From Rhodobacteraceae bacterium HTCC2083 (GTDB taxonomy: Bacteria; Pseudomonadota; Alphaproteobacteria; Rhodobacterales; Rhodobacteraceae), in NCBI GenBank assembly GCA_000156115.1, contig DS995276.1, positions 3,387,353 to 3,442,542 on the forward strand: a stretch of 55,190 nucleotides of DNA. The letters are read 5' to 3'. This document shows, piece by piece, positions 8,090 through 16,301 of this stretch. Under the pieces are notes generated by a model, which was given only the letters and a program-made list of their open reading frames with translations, searched no databases and was not told the DNA's origin. The translations under genes were made by a program, and so were the position numbers. Within the stretch, counting starts at the first letter, position 1. Every line of letters begins with the position of its first letter.

Positions 8090-9502
8090 ATGAAAACGAA
8101 CTTTCCTTTCGACAATAGTTTCGCGCAGCTTGGCTCGGGATTTTTCAGCCATCAAATGCCTGAGCCGTCTCCCAAGCCTGAGCTGATTGCCTATAACGAC
8201 TCGCTCAGCACAGAACTGGGCATTGATGCGGGCGATGACCGCGCAGCGATCTTCGGCGGCGCTATGATCCCTGATGGCGCTGAACCGCTTGCGCAGCTCT
8301 ATGCAGGCCATCAGTTTGGCAATTACAACCCGCAACTTGGCGATGGTCGCGCTGTGCTGTTGGGCGAAGTGGTTGATATAAAAGGCAATCGCCGCGATAT
8401 CCAACTTAAGGGCTCAGGCCGCACGCCTTATTCACGTGGTGGTGATGGCAAAGCATGGCTCGGCCCTGTCTTGCGCGAATATGTGGTGTCGGAGGCGATG
8501 CATGTCCTGGGAATCCCGACGACCCGCGCGTTGGCGGCGGTCAGCACGGGTGAAGAGATCTACCGCGAGGCGATGTTGCCGGGAGCGATTGTTACACGCG
8601 TTGCGGCGTCCCACATCCGGGTCGGCACGTTTCAGGTCTTCGCCGCGCGCCAGCAAATCGATGAGCTGCAAGAGCTGTGCGATTACACACTCGCGCGTCA
8701 TTATCCGCATGCGAATGGCCCTGAAGGCTTGCTGCAAGCGGCGATGGACGCGCAGGCCAAATTGATCCCCGCGTGGATGGGTGTCGGCTTTATTCATGGT
8801 GTAATGAACACAGATAATTGCCAAATTGCGGGCGAAACGATTGACTATGGGCCCTGCGCTTTCATGGATGCATTTGCGTCAGATCGCGTATTCAGTTCAA
8901 TCGATCGCATGGGACGCTATAGCTACGCCAATCAGCCAGATATCGCGATTTGGAATATGGCGCAGCTGGCTACGTCTTTGGTGCCTTTGATGCCCGATGC
9001 AGAGTCGGCGGTTGAGCGGTTCACTACTATGCTGCACGAAATGAAAGATCACTTGCGTGTAGAGTGGCTCGCGGTCTTTGCTGAAAAGCTGGGTATTTCG
9101 CAGCCCGATATTGAGGACGGCACGTTAATCGCTGATCTGCTTGATCTAATGGAGACAGGTGGCTCTGATTTCACAAACACTTTTGCGGCGCTCAACCATG
9201 GGTCTGCGATTGATGAGATCACCGATCGCGTGGCCTATAATGCATGGCATAATAGGTGGTCGGCGCGGATCAAGGATGAAGAAAACCCAAAAGCGCTCAT
9301 GGCGCGACGCAACCCAGTGATCATCCCGCGCAATCATCGGATCGAACAGATGATTACCGCCGCAGTTGAGGGAGATTTTGCGCCGTTTCATCGCTTGAAC
9401 GCAGCACTTCAAACCCCGTTTGAAGACCGCGAAGATATTGATGACCTGAAACGCCCCCCCAGCACCGAGGAGATCGTCCCAGCGACCTTCTGCGGTACTT
9501 AA
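8090..9502 (+). CDS. selO: Protein adenylyltransferase SelO (YdiU family)
   Basis: A 470-residue SelO pseudokinase-fold protein. SelO enzymes transfer AMP to Ser/Thr/Tyr of target proteins and act in redox homeostasis. Family landmarks are YAGHQFGNYNPQLGDGRA, KGSGRTPYSRGGDGKA and GFIHGVMNTDNCQIAGETIDYGP, the last being the catalytic/metal region. The C-terminus is TFCGT, which keeps the near-terminal cysteine of bacterial members that takes part in redox control. The ATG at 8090 has an AAGGA site 8 bases upstream. The stop overlaps that of the convergent DMT gene, the two stops sharing the palindrome TTAA. Confidence 0.95.
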   Translation: MKTNFPFDNSFAQLGSGFFSHQMPEPSPKPELIAYNDSLSTELGIDAGDDRAAIFGGAMIPDGAEPLAQLYAGHQFGNYNPQLGDGRAVLLGEVVDIKGNRRDIQLKGSGRTPYSRGGDGKAWLGPVLREYVVSEAMHVLGIPTTRALAAVSTGEEIYREAMLPGAIVTRVAASHIRVGTFQVFAARQQIDELQELCDYTLARHYPHANGPEGLLQAAMDAQAKLIPAWMGVGFIHGVMNTDNCQIAGETIDYGPCAFMDAFASDRVFSSIDRMGRYSYANQPDIAIWNMAQLATSLVPLMPDAESAVERFTTMLHEMKDHLRVEWLAVFAEKLGISQPDIEDGTLIADLLDLMETGGSDFTNTFAALNHGSAIDEITDRVAYNAWHNRWSARIKDEENPKALMARRNPVIIPRNHRIEQMITAAVEGDFAPFHRLNAALQTPFEDREDIDDLKRPPSTEEIVPATFCGT

Positions 9503-10389
9503 CTAGTGCGCTTTGCCCTGCGTGAAATCAACACGAGACCGATACACACAAGAATCAACGCGCCAACCGTTTGCGCCTGGATCTCTTCGCCCAAGATCCA
9601 CCAACCAAAGAACACGCTTAACACGGGTGATAGAAACGAGAACGACGCAATGTCGGAGGCTGGGTAGATCTTCATCAACGCGAACCATAGCAAGAACCCG
9701 AAAAGCACCATCACGATTGACTGAAACAACAGGCCGATCCCGTGGATCATTTCGAATTCGCGGATCAGCGGCCCAAAGAGTGGGCTGAGCAATAGCAAAA
9801 CCACGCCCGAAATCGCCAACTGACACCCGAGTTGCAGTTCTGCGGGCGCTTCGCTCACAGGTGTAAGGCGCACACAAAGCGCGATCCCAGCCCATCCAAA
9901 CGCTGCGATCAGGGCCAGCACATCGCCAAGCAAGCTCGCCTCGCCGCCGCCACGGTTCAAGAACGCCCACGCCACGCCGCAAATCGCTACCAGAAAACCT
10001 ATCAAACGAATGCCTGTAAGTCGTTCACCTGGTAAAAAGAAATGCGCGGTGATGCCAAGCCAGATCGGCATGGTGTAGAAAATCACGCTCGCTCGGCTAA
10101 CTGTCGTGATGTCGAGCGCGATGAAAAGGCACAGAAATTCGAAGGTGAACAAAAGTCCGATTAGTATGCCGCCCCACAGTTGGCCACGGGTCATGCGAAT
10201 GGGAATGCCACGCCATTTGATCCAAAGCCAAAGCGCTACCAACCCGATCAAAGAGCGTAATGCTGCCGAAAATATCGGTTGCAGCCCATCGATAGTGATC
10301 TTGATAACAATCTGGTTGAACGCAAACAGGCTTGCAAACCCGAGCATCGCCATGACCCCGATGAGGTCTAATCTGTCTTTTCTATCCAT
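9499..10389 (-). CDS. DMT superfamily (EamA) transporter
   Basis: A 296-residue drug/metabolite transporter with ten hydrophobic segments in two EamA repeats, as expected for a metabolite exporter of the inner membrane. The substrate cannot be inferred. The ATG at 10389 (MDRKDRLDLIGV) was chosen because it begins just before the first membrane helix; a GTG at 10428 in frame would add 13 residues. It is convergent with selO, sharing a TTAA stop overlap at 9499-9502, and divergent from the antiporter gene. Confidence 0.88.
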   Translation of the reverse strand: MDRKDRLDLIGVMAMLGFASLFAFNQIVIKITIDGLQPIFSAALRSLIGLVALWLWIKWRGIPIRMTRGQLWGGILIGLLFTFEFLCLFIALDITTVSRASVIFYTMPIWLGITAHFFLPGERLTGIRLIGFLVAICGVAWAFLNRGGGEASLLGDVLALIAAFGWAGIALCVRLTPVSEAPAELQLGCQLAISGVVLLLLSPLFGPLIREFEMIHGIGLLFQSIVMVLFGFLLWFALMKIYPASDIASFSFLSPVLSVFFGWWILGEEIQAQTVGALILVCIGLVLISRRAKRTS

Positions 10390-10508
10390 CCCTTTGGCAG
10401 ACCCGATGCAGCTCTGAGGGTCAAGCACGCAATTTACTTGGTGCTTTCCAATTGTCCAGCCTGCCCTTAGTTTGCAACAACTCTTGTTTAGTTTAAGTGC
10501 ACTTCCTT

Positions 10509-11759
10509 ATGAATTTCTTACAAATCACATCGCTTTTGATTGTGCTCGCGGGCGCGTTTGGTGCGTTGAACTATCTCTTTTTGAAACTGCCAAGCGCAAT
10601 TGGCATTTTGGTGGTCTCGCTTCTCGCGTCTTTGGTTATCCTCTCTGTTGACCTTGTCGCCCCCTCCCTTGGGATTGCCAATGTGGTGCGCGACACTGTG
10701 ACCGGCATCGATTTCTCTGAAGCGCTGCTGGAAGGCATGCTTGGTCTTTTGCTATTCGCGGGTGCTTTGCATGTGAAGCTGAGTGATCTCAAAAAAGAAT
10801 GGCGACTCGTGTGTCTTATGGCGACGATTGGCATAGCGCTCTCTACGGCAGTGGTTGGATTTGGTTTTTCTTGGCTTACGGGCATGCCCTTGATCGTCGC
10901 ACTTGTCTTTGGTGCGTTAATTTCGCCGACAGATCCCGTCGCAGTCTTAGGAGTTTTGCGCGAAGCTGATTTGCCTAAATCGCTGGAAACCAAGATTGCA
11001 GGTGAATCGCTGTTTAATGACGGCGTTGGTTATGTCGTTTTTCTCGTGCTTGTCGGAATCGCCTTTCCTCATGGCGATGATCATCATGGCAGCGGCGCCG
11101 CTGATGCCGCTAAACTGTTCTTCCAAGAAGCGGTTGGCGGAGCTATTCTTGGGATCGTTCTTGGCTGGCTCACCTTCCGCTTAATGCGCCGCATAGATGA
11201 TTATTCACTTGAGGTACTTCTGACCCTTGGCCTAGCGTTTGGTGGCTACGAATTGGCGGTCTATCTGCATTTTTCCGCCCCGATCATGGCGGTCTGTGCC
11301 GGCCTGTTGATTGGCGATATTGGCACCAAAGAAGGCATGTCCCAGCAAACCCGCGAGTATGTGGATGCGTTTTGGAAATTGATTGACGAAATCCTGAATG
11401 CGGTTCTGTTCTTGTTGATCGGCTTTGAGGTTTTCGCGATCGCTTTCGATACAAGCTTCCTTGTGACGGGCATCATGGCGATCGCACTGGCATTGGTCGC
11501 GCGCCTTGCCGCAGTGGCGATCCCTGTGTTGATGCTAAAACCTTTCCGCCAATTCAGTTCGGGCGTCATTCCTATTATGACATGGGGTGGCCTTAAAGGT
11601 GGTATCTCCGTCGCTTTGGCCCTGTCTTTGCCTGAGGGGGAATGGAAGCCATTAATTCTCACCGCGACCTATGTTGTGGTGATCTTTTCGATTATTGTAC
11701 AAGGCCTCACAGTTGCACGCCTCGCGAACCGCTTTGGACGCGCACCAGATTTGGTTTAA
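10509..11759 (+). CDS. Sodium:proton antiporter (CPA1/NhaP type)
   Basis: A 416-residue inner-membrane cation:proton antiporter with about 12 hydrophobic segments. CPA1 landmarks are SPTDPVAVLGVLRE and GESLFNDGVGYVVF, which contain the ion-binding Asp residues, and TWGGLKGGISVALALSLP near the end. A His/Asp-rich loop (HGDDHHGSG) follows the ESLFNDG helix. It exports Na+ or another cation in exchange for protons, fitting a marine lifestyle. ATG 10509 is preferred; a GTG at 10497 in frame is possible and neither has a strong ribosome-binding site. Probably a single-gene unit. Confidence 0.92.
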   Translation: MNFLQITSLLIVLAGAFGALNYLFLKLPSAIGILVVSLLASLVILSVDLVAPSLGIANVVRDTVTGIDFSEALLEGMLGLLLFAGALHVKLSDLKKEWRLVCLMATIGIALSTAVVGFGFSWLTGMPLIVALVFGALISPTDPVAVLGVLREADLPKSLETKIAGESLFNDGVGYVVFLVLVGIAFPHGDDHHGSGAADAAKLFFQEAVGGAILGIVLGWLTFRLMRRIDDYSLEVLLTLGLAFGGYELAVYLHFSAPIMAVCAGLLIGDIGTKEGMSQQTREYVDAFWKLIDEILNAVLFLLIGFEVFAIAFDTSFLVTGIMAIALALVARLAAVAIPVLMLKPFRQFSSGVIPIMTWGGLKGGISVALALSLPEGEWKPLILTATYVVVIFSIIVQGLTVARLANRFGRAPDLV

Positions 11760-11803
11760 ACCGACGCATAAGGGCACATAGCCCGCAGTTCAGGAGAATA
11801 TGA

Positions 11804-12685
11804 ATGAGCCTCATGGGAACGCTGGCGAAAGTCGCTATCGGATACGCAACCGCACGCGGCGTGGATAAAATGGCAGGCAGCGGCGGCCTTGGCGCATTGC
11901 TGGGTGGACAGCAAACCGAGGGCAGTGCGGAGGCGGCCAATCCAATGGCGGATATGATGAAGCAAATGATGGGGGGCGGCGCGAGCGAAGGTGCCAGTAA
12001 TCCTATGGCTGACATGATGGCAAAAATGACTGGTGGTGCTGATGCAGGTGCCAATCCGATGGCTGATATGATGAAGCAAATGACCGGTGGTGGAGATGCC
12101 GCTGGTACTGGCATGGATCTGCAAGGCATGCTCGGAAGCTTGATGGGCGGCAATGCGGGTGCTGAGACGGCGGACAAAGGTGGTCTCTTGTCATCTTTAG
12201 GCGGCGGTGCAGGTGGCGGCGCTGGCGCGGGTCTTGCAGGGATGTTCGCGGCCATGGGCGGTGCAGCAGAAATGGGTGGCAAAGGCGTTGGTGACATGCT
12301 GGACGGTTTTGGCAAAGCGGCCCCTGCCGCGCCCGAGGCAGAGGCCTCCGCAGGTCTGATGTTGCGTGCGATGATCCAAGCGGCAAAATGCGACGGCGGT
12401 ATTGACGATGCAGAGCGTGTGAAAATCCTCGAAACTATTGGCGATGACGCGGACGCAGAAGATATCGCCTTCGTTCAGGCGCAACTTGCAGCTCCGCTTG
12501 ATGTAGAGGCCTTGGCTGGTGACACGCCGAATGCGCAAAAATTCCAGCTCTACGCAATGTCGATGATGTCGATCCGCGTCGATACCCCTGCGGAGAAAGC
12601 TTACATGGCTGCGTTGGCTGACGCCCTTGGTATTGATGCGCAAACGGCGCAAATGCTGAACATACAGATGGGTGCACCGGAGTAA
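11804..12685 (+). CDS. DUF533/TerB-like protein with NPMADMM repeats
   Basis: A 293-residue protein. The N-terminus is the short conserved MSLMGTLAKVAIGYATARGVDKM segment. It is followed by a low-complexity Gly/Met/Ala-rich linker to about residue 185 and a C-terminal all-helical TerB-like domain (about 187-290; AMIQAAKCDGGIDDAERVKILE). The linker holds three imperfect repeats of NPMADMMxxMxGG. DUF533 proteins are inner-membrane-associated or cytoplasmic with no proven function. The TerB-like fold resembles tellurite-resistance TerB, but that does not imply tellurite resistance here. It starts 44 bases after the antiporter gene and could be co-transcribed with it. Confidence 0.85.
   Translation: MSLMGTLAKVAIGYATARGVDKMAGSGGLGALLGGQQTEGSAEAANPMADMMKQMMGGGASEGASNPMADMMAKMTGGADAGANPMADMMKQMTGGGDAAGTGMDLQGMLGSLMGGNAGAETADKGGLLSSLGGGAGGGAGAGLAGMFAAMGGAAEMGGKGVGDMLDGFGKAAPAAPEAEASAGLMLRAMIQAAKCDGGIDDAERVKILETIGDDADAEDIAFVQAQLAAPLDVEALAGDTPNAQKFQLYAMSMMSIRVDTPAEKAYMAALADALGIDAQTAQMLNIQMGAPE
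11939..12100 (+). repeat. Three in-frame NPMADMM repeats
   Basis: Imperfect direct repeats inside the DUF533-family gene, beginning at codons 46, 66 and 84. Each encodes NPMADMM followed by a Lys- and Met-containing run and Gly residues. The 18-20 codon spacing suggests tandem duplication within the flexible linker. Confidence 0.8.
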
Positions 12686-12907
12686 GTTTGCTCTGAATAT
12701 TTACATAAAACCACCGCGCGTTATTGCCGTAGGTGTTTTTTGTTTCGGGTGGTCGTTGGATAAAACATAACAGGCATTATGCGTGGAGTATCGCTCACAA
12801 CGTGAGTTCACACAATTGGCTGCGTTTCGACACCAGACATGGTTGTTATTTATCATAATTTCTGCCAGCACGTGAACTGCTAACGTGGTATTTTATATGG
12901 AGAAGCA
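12686..12907. other. intergenic region upstream of TbpB-like lipoprotein
   Basis: About 220 bases of visibly lower GC than the flanks. It contains a short inverted repeat CTCAC-AAC-GTGAG at 12794-12806 and a CACGTG...ACGTGG stretch near 12870-12891. No gene was recognised; it presumably holds the promoter of the downstream lipoprotein gene. Confidence 0.35.
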
Positions 12908-13732
12908 TTGTTATTAAGATCATTGATATTGGCCGCGATGTCTTTTGGTTGCGTGTCCAGTTGCGTGTCAAGTAATGAACAGGATGTAGAAACTGACTCG
13001 CCTGTGGTATCCGCACAAACCCCTGAGTTATTTTCTCCGAATGTAGGCACGCTTAAGATCTCAGGTGACGCAGTATTCATTAGAACACATGATGATGGTA
13101 TGTCATTAGGGGTAGTGTCCGGCACAGTCGGCAGTTCTGGTCAGGCAAGTACCTTTAAGGGCCCGCTATTCACAGTGCGAGACAGTCACGGTCCAAACGC
13201 TAGGGAAGAACTCTATGATGGCTCTGTTCGCATTAGAACTGCTGGGGATGAATTCAAATTCGCTCGCTTCTATATTACCGAGAATGACTCAGGGGCTTCA
13301 GTTGGGGTATTTGGATCTCCGACCACACAGTCTCTGCCGAATAAGGGATCAGCTAAATTTGTTGGGATAGGTCAAATCAGTGAAGTTCGTCGCGGATTTA
13401 CGATTCCCACCGATCAAAGTGCGACAAGCCGAGTAGAAGTCAACTTCGGTACTAGTAAAGTCAACGCTTCTCTAGACGTCCCCCCAAACTCCCAGAGTTT
13501 GTTGTCTAACGTCGACAAGATTGTTGCACGGGGACTATTGATTGATGGCGGCAGATTTTCAGGCTCTGGAGTAAGGGTTTTTAAGGATAAGCTGCGCGTC
13601 AATCCAACGGGGGCCAATAGCACAGCCGGAGCTGCTGGACGCTTTTATGGGCCTGATGGCCAGGAAGTAGGCGGGGTAATGCACATCAGTGGTGATAACG
13701 GTGTTATCACAGGAATATTCATAGCAGAATAG
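12908..13732 (+). CDS. Putative surface lipoprotein with TbpB-like beta-barrel domain
   Basis: A 274-residue putative lipoprotein. The N-terminus is a lipoprotein-type signal with cysteines at 15 and 19, either of which could be the lipidated residue. The rest is beta-rich. Its C-terminal part (around GGRFSGSGVRVF, then FYGPDGQEVGGVMHISG) matches the end of the small eight-stranded barrel found in transferrin-binding protein B and other Slam-exported lipoproteins. The start is TTG at 12908, chosen because GGAGA lies 4-5 bases upstream and the signal peptide begins there. No Slam translocator or TonB receptor gene is nearby. GC is lower than in neighbours. Ligand unknown; the fold call rests on pattern recognition. 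Confidence 0.62.
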   Translation: MLLRSLILAAMSFGCVSSCVSSNEQDVETDSPVVSAQTPELFSPNVGTLKISGDAVFIRTHDDGMSLGVVSGTVGSSGQASTFKGPLFTVRDSHGPNAREELYDGSVRIRTAGDEFKFARFYITENDSGASVGVFGSPTTQSLPNKGSAKFVGIGQISEVRRGFTIPTDQSATSRVEVNFGTSKVNASLDVPPNSQSLLSNVDKIVARGLLIDGGRFSGSGVRVFKDKLRVNPTGANSTAGAAGRFYGPDGQEVGGVMHISGDNGVITGIFIAE

Positions 13733-13774
13733 GGCGTTCGGTGAGCAATTGAGCAAGGCTTAAAGAAAGTTATT

Positions 13775-14173
13775 TTAGCCGCAGAAGACACGTACGACAG
13801 TAGAATTTGGATCGCTGACGGATTCAACGGCAGTGCCACTATGAACGATATTCAAACGTGATGGCGTGTTCGTCGCAACGCTTTCATTGCTTCCGTAATG
13901 TCGTGAATCGCCTGAAATATTGAGGCCTCTTGTGGCGCTGGATGGTCCAGCTACAAGATACTGAAGCTGTGTTGCTCCACAAGTATCTGATTGACTGCTC
14001 CCCATCATTCTATCGGTTAAATTTGATGAAGGAGCTGCCATTGTTCCATTTTGCATTCGTTGCCAATCAGAAGGATGAATTTCTTGCGGACCGTTGCGAA
14101 AGGGCAAGCTTCCAGAGTTAGAGCAACCTGCGGCAAGCCCACACAAAACTATACTTGATACAAACTTTTTCAT
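13775..14173 (-). CDS. Lipoprotein with I78 family peptidase inhibitor domain
   Basis: A 132-residue lipoprotein. The signal peptide MKKFVSSIVLCGLAAGC ends in a good lipobox (LAAGC, residues 13-17). Residues about 64-132 fit the I78 peptidase-inhibitor pattern: an opening DTCGA, a LQ-LV segment, an Arg before the inhibitory loop region, SRLNI, and a closing V-RVFCG. Cys65 and Cys131 would form the closing disulfide. I78 proteins inhibit serine proteases in the periplasm or at the surface. The ATG at 14173 has an AAGGA site 7 bases upstream; the frame is open 23 codons further but without a signal sequence. It is convergent with the TbpB-like lipoprotein gene, 42 bases apart. Confidence 0.65.
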   Translation of the reverse strand: MKKFVSSIVLCGLAAGCSNSGSLPFRNGPQEIHPSDWQRMQNGTMAAPSSNLTDRMMGSSQSDTCGATQLQYLVAGPSSATRGLNISGDSRHYGSNESVATNTPSRLNIVHSGTAVESVSDPNSTVVRVFCG

Positions 14174-14347
14174 GTCATTATCCTTCGATGAATTAGGCCA
14201 AGTAATACGCATCACAACCTGTGGTTTCAATACGAAAAGCATTCATCACTATTCCCGTCCAAGCTGAACAACATAACACCAGTTACCCGATGTTCTATCT
14301 CCGTTTCAGCTAGGACAGTCGCCTATGAGTTGCTCGCTCGCTCAACT

Positions 14348-15700
14348 CTATGAAGCGCTCGGCTTTCCACCGCCGCTACCACCGCGACGTCTGCGACCAC
14401 CACCGGGCTTGCCGCTACCGCCGCCAGGTTTGCCACCGCCGCCTGGACGACCACCACCACCGGGTCGGCCACCTCCGCCCCCGCCACGTCGGCCACCGCC
14501 GCCGCCTTTGCCACGACCACCCATGCCAGAGCGGCTTTTCGCCGACACACCATCGAAATCAACCCAAGGCGTGCCAGAGGCAACGGGGATCGAGATTTTC
14601 ATGGTCTTTTCGATGTCTTTCAGCAAATCCATTTCGTCTGGTGCGCAAAACGCAATCGCAGCACCATCTTTGCCCGCGCGCGCAGTCCGGCCAATACGGT
14701 GCACATAGGCATCCGGCACATTGGGTAATTCGTAATTATAGACGTGACGCACATCAGGAATATCAAGTCCGCGCGCTGCAACGTCCGTTGCGACCAGCAC
14801 TTTCATCTCACCGGCTTTAAAGGCGGCCAATGCACGTTCACGCTGGCCTTGGCTTTTATTACCATGGATCGAGGTCGCCGCAAAACCACGCGCAACCAAC
14901 TGCTTCATCAGTTTTTCGCAACCGTGCTTTGTGCGACCAAAGACGAGCGCACGCTCGTCTTTATGCGCGCCGAGGAGTTCAATCAGAAGCGATTGCTTTT
15001 CCGTCTTCGCAATGAAGTGCACCACTTGCGTCACTTTATCCGCTGCCTTGCCCGGTGGGGAGACTTGGATGCGTTTAGGGCTTTTGAGATAGGTATTCGC
15101 AATCTCGTTCATCAGCTTGGGCATAGTCGCTGAGAACAACATCGTTTGGCGCTGCTCCGGCAAGACTGCCGCAATTTGACGTAGCGCGTGGATAAAGCCC
15201 ATGTCGAGCATTTGATCCGCTTCGTCGAGCACCAGGAAATGCGACTCTTTCAAGGTTAGCGCACGGCGATCCATCAAATCAATCAAACGACCGGGTGTTG
15301 CCACCAGAATGTCGATTCCCTTTTCCAAACGCTTGGATTGCACATTGATCGACTGACCACCTACGACAAGCGCGACCTTTATCGGCGTGCCTTTGGTATA
15401 ATCCTTGAGGTTCTCGACAATCTGCCCCGCCAATTCGCGCGTCGGCGCAAGAATAAGCGCGCGGACGGTTTTGGGCGACGGACGACCCGGGTTTTCGCTG
15501 AGCAATGTAATCAATGGCAAACCGAAAGCCGCAGTCTTTCCAGTGCCGGTTTGTGCCAGACCCAGAACATCGTGACCGTTTAAGGCTTCTGGGATTGCGC
15601 GGGCTTGGATAGGTGTCGGTGTGGTGAGGCCAAGCTCTTTCAAACGAGCGACAAGACGCTCGGATAGGCCCATGGTTTCAAATTCACTCAACGGATACAT
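14348..15700 (-). CDS. rhlE: DEAD-box RNA helicase, RhlE-like
   Basis: A 450-residue ATP-dependent RNA helicase. Motifs in order are the Q motif (FETMGLSERLV...PTPIQ), motif I AQTGTGKT (49-56), Ia PTRELAGQ, II DEAD (159-162), III SAT, and VI HRIGRTARAG. The last 80 or so residues are almost entirely Gly, Arg, Pro and Lys (RGG/RPGGGG-like), an RNA-binding tail typical of cold-related RhlE/DeaD proteins. Roles would be ribosome assembly and unwinding of structured mRNA, especially in the cold. ATG 15700 has AAAGGA very close upstream. It diverges from the Fur-family gene. Confidence 0.94.
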   Translation of the reverse strand: MYPLSEFETMGLSERLVARLKELGLTTPTPIQARAIPEALNGHDVLGLAQTGTGKTAAFGLPLITLLSENPGRPSPKTVRALILAPTRELAGQIVENLKDYTKGTPIKVALVVGGQSINVQSKRLEKGIDILVATPGRLIDLMDRRALTLKESHFLVLDEADQMLDMGFIHALRQIAAVLPEQRQTMLFSATMPKLMNEIANTYLKSPKRIQVSPPGKAADKVTQVVHFIAKTEKQSLLIELLGAHKDERALVFGRTKHGCEKLMKQLVARGFAATSIHGNKSQGQRERALAAFKAGEMKVLVATDVAARGLDIPDVRHVYNYELPNVPDAYVHRIGRTARAGKDGAAIAFCAPDEMDLLKDIEKTMKISIPVASGTPWVDFDGVSAKSRSGMGGRGKGGGGGRRGGGGGGRPGGGGRPGGGGKPGGGSGKPGGGRRRRGGSGGGKPSAS

Positions 15701-15875
15701 GTCCTTTAGGGGTATATGTTGCAGCGCAGCCCGTGTTTGGGCGCGTTTTGCAGTATTTCATGCGCACATGGCCCCTTTGGCCCTGCAAGTCAACCGCAGC
15801 GCCCGCGCCTGCCCCCTTTTCCACAGCTTCCGCATGCGCTAAGGACACCGTACTAGACGAAGCCGGAGCCCCGTC

Positions 15876-16298
15876 ATGGCCGATACAACCATCATTGAAC
15901 GCTGCGAGGTAAAAGGTCTGCGCATGACCGGCCAGCGCCGCACTATCGCGCGCGTACTTGAGGCCAGCGCTGATCATCCTGACGTGGAAGAACTCTATGC
16001 ACGCGCGTCTGCAGAGGATGCGGGCATTTCTATCGCGACGGTGTACCGCACGGTGAAGTTGTTCGAAGAAGCGGGCATTCTGGACAAGCTCGAGTTCGGC
16101 GACGGGCGTGCGCGCTATGAAGATGCAGAGCGTGATCACCACGATCACTTGATCGACATGAATTCAGGCGAAGTCATTGAATTCGTGGATCCAGAGATTG
16201 AAGAGCTGCAAGAACGCATAGCCGCCCGTCTCGGTTATACGTTGAAAGGGCACAAGCTCGAACTTTATGGCGTGCCTATAAAACCGAAAGTACAATAA
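15876..16298 (+). CDS. Fur-family transcriptional regulator (Fur/Mur-like)
   Basis: A 140-residue metal-sensing repressor of the Fur family. It has the N-terminal winged helix (recognition helix around ISIATVYRTVKLFEEAG, 51-67) and a C-terminal dimerisation/metal domain with HPDVEELY (34-41) and the HHDHLI cluster (88-93). The CxxC structural zinc motifs of classical Fur are absent. That fits the alphaproteobacterial Fur/Mur branch, which often senses manganese. The ATG at 15876 has GGAG 8 bases upstream. The DMT transporter gene begins three bases after its stop, so they are probably co-transcribed. Mur versus Fur cannot be settled here. Confidence 0.88.
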   Translation: MADTTIIERCEVKGLRMTGQRRTIARVLEASADHPDVEELYARASAEDAGISIATVYRTVKLFEEAGILDKLEFGDGRARYEDAERDHHDHLIDMNSGEVIEFVDPEIEELQERIAARLGYTLKGHKLELYGVPIKPKVQ

Positions 16299-16301
16299 CG
16301 C

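Noticed and set aside
11707-12315. A 202-codon proline/alanine-rich frame on the minus strand
   Set aside because: Antisense to the repetitive Gly/Met/Ala linker of the DUF533-family gene; the proline-rich sequence is just the complement of that repeat.
14325-14708. A proline-rich 127-codon frame on the plus strand
   Set aside because: Complement of the Gly-rich tail of the RhlE-type helicase; no signal peptide or conserved motif.
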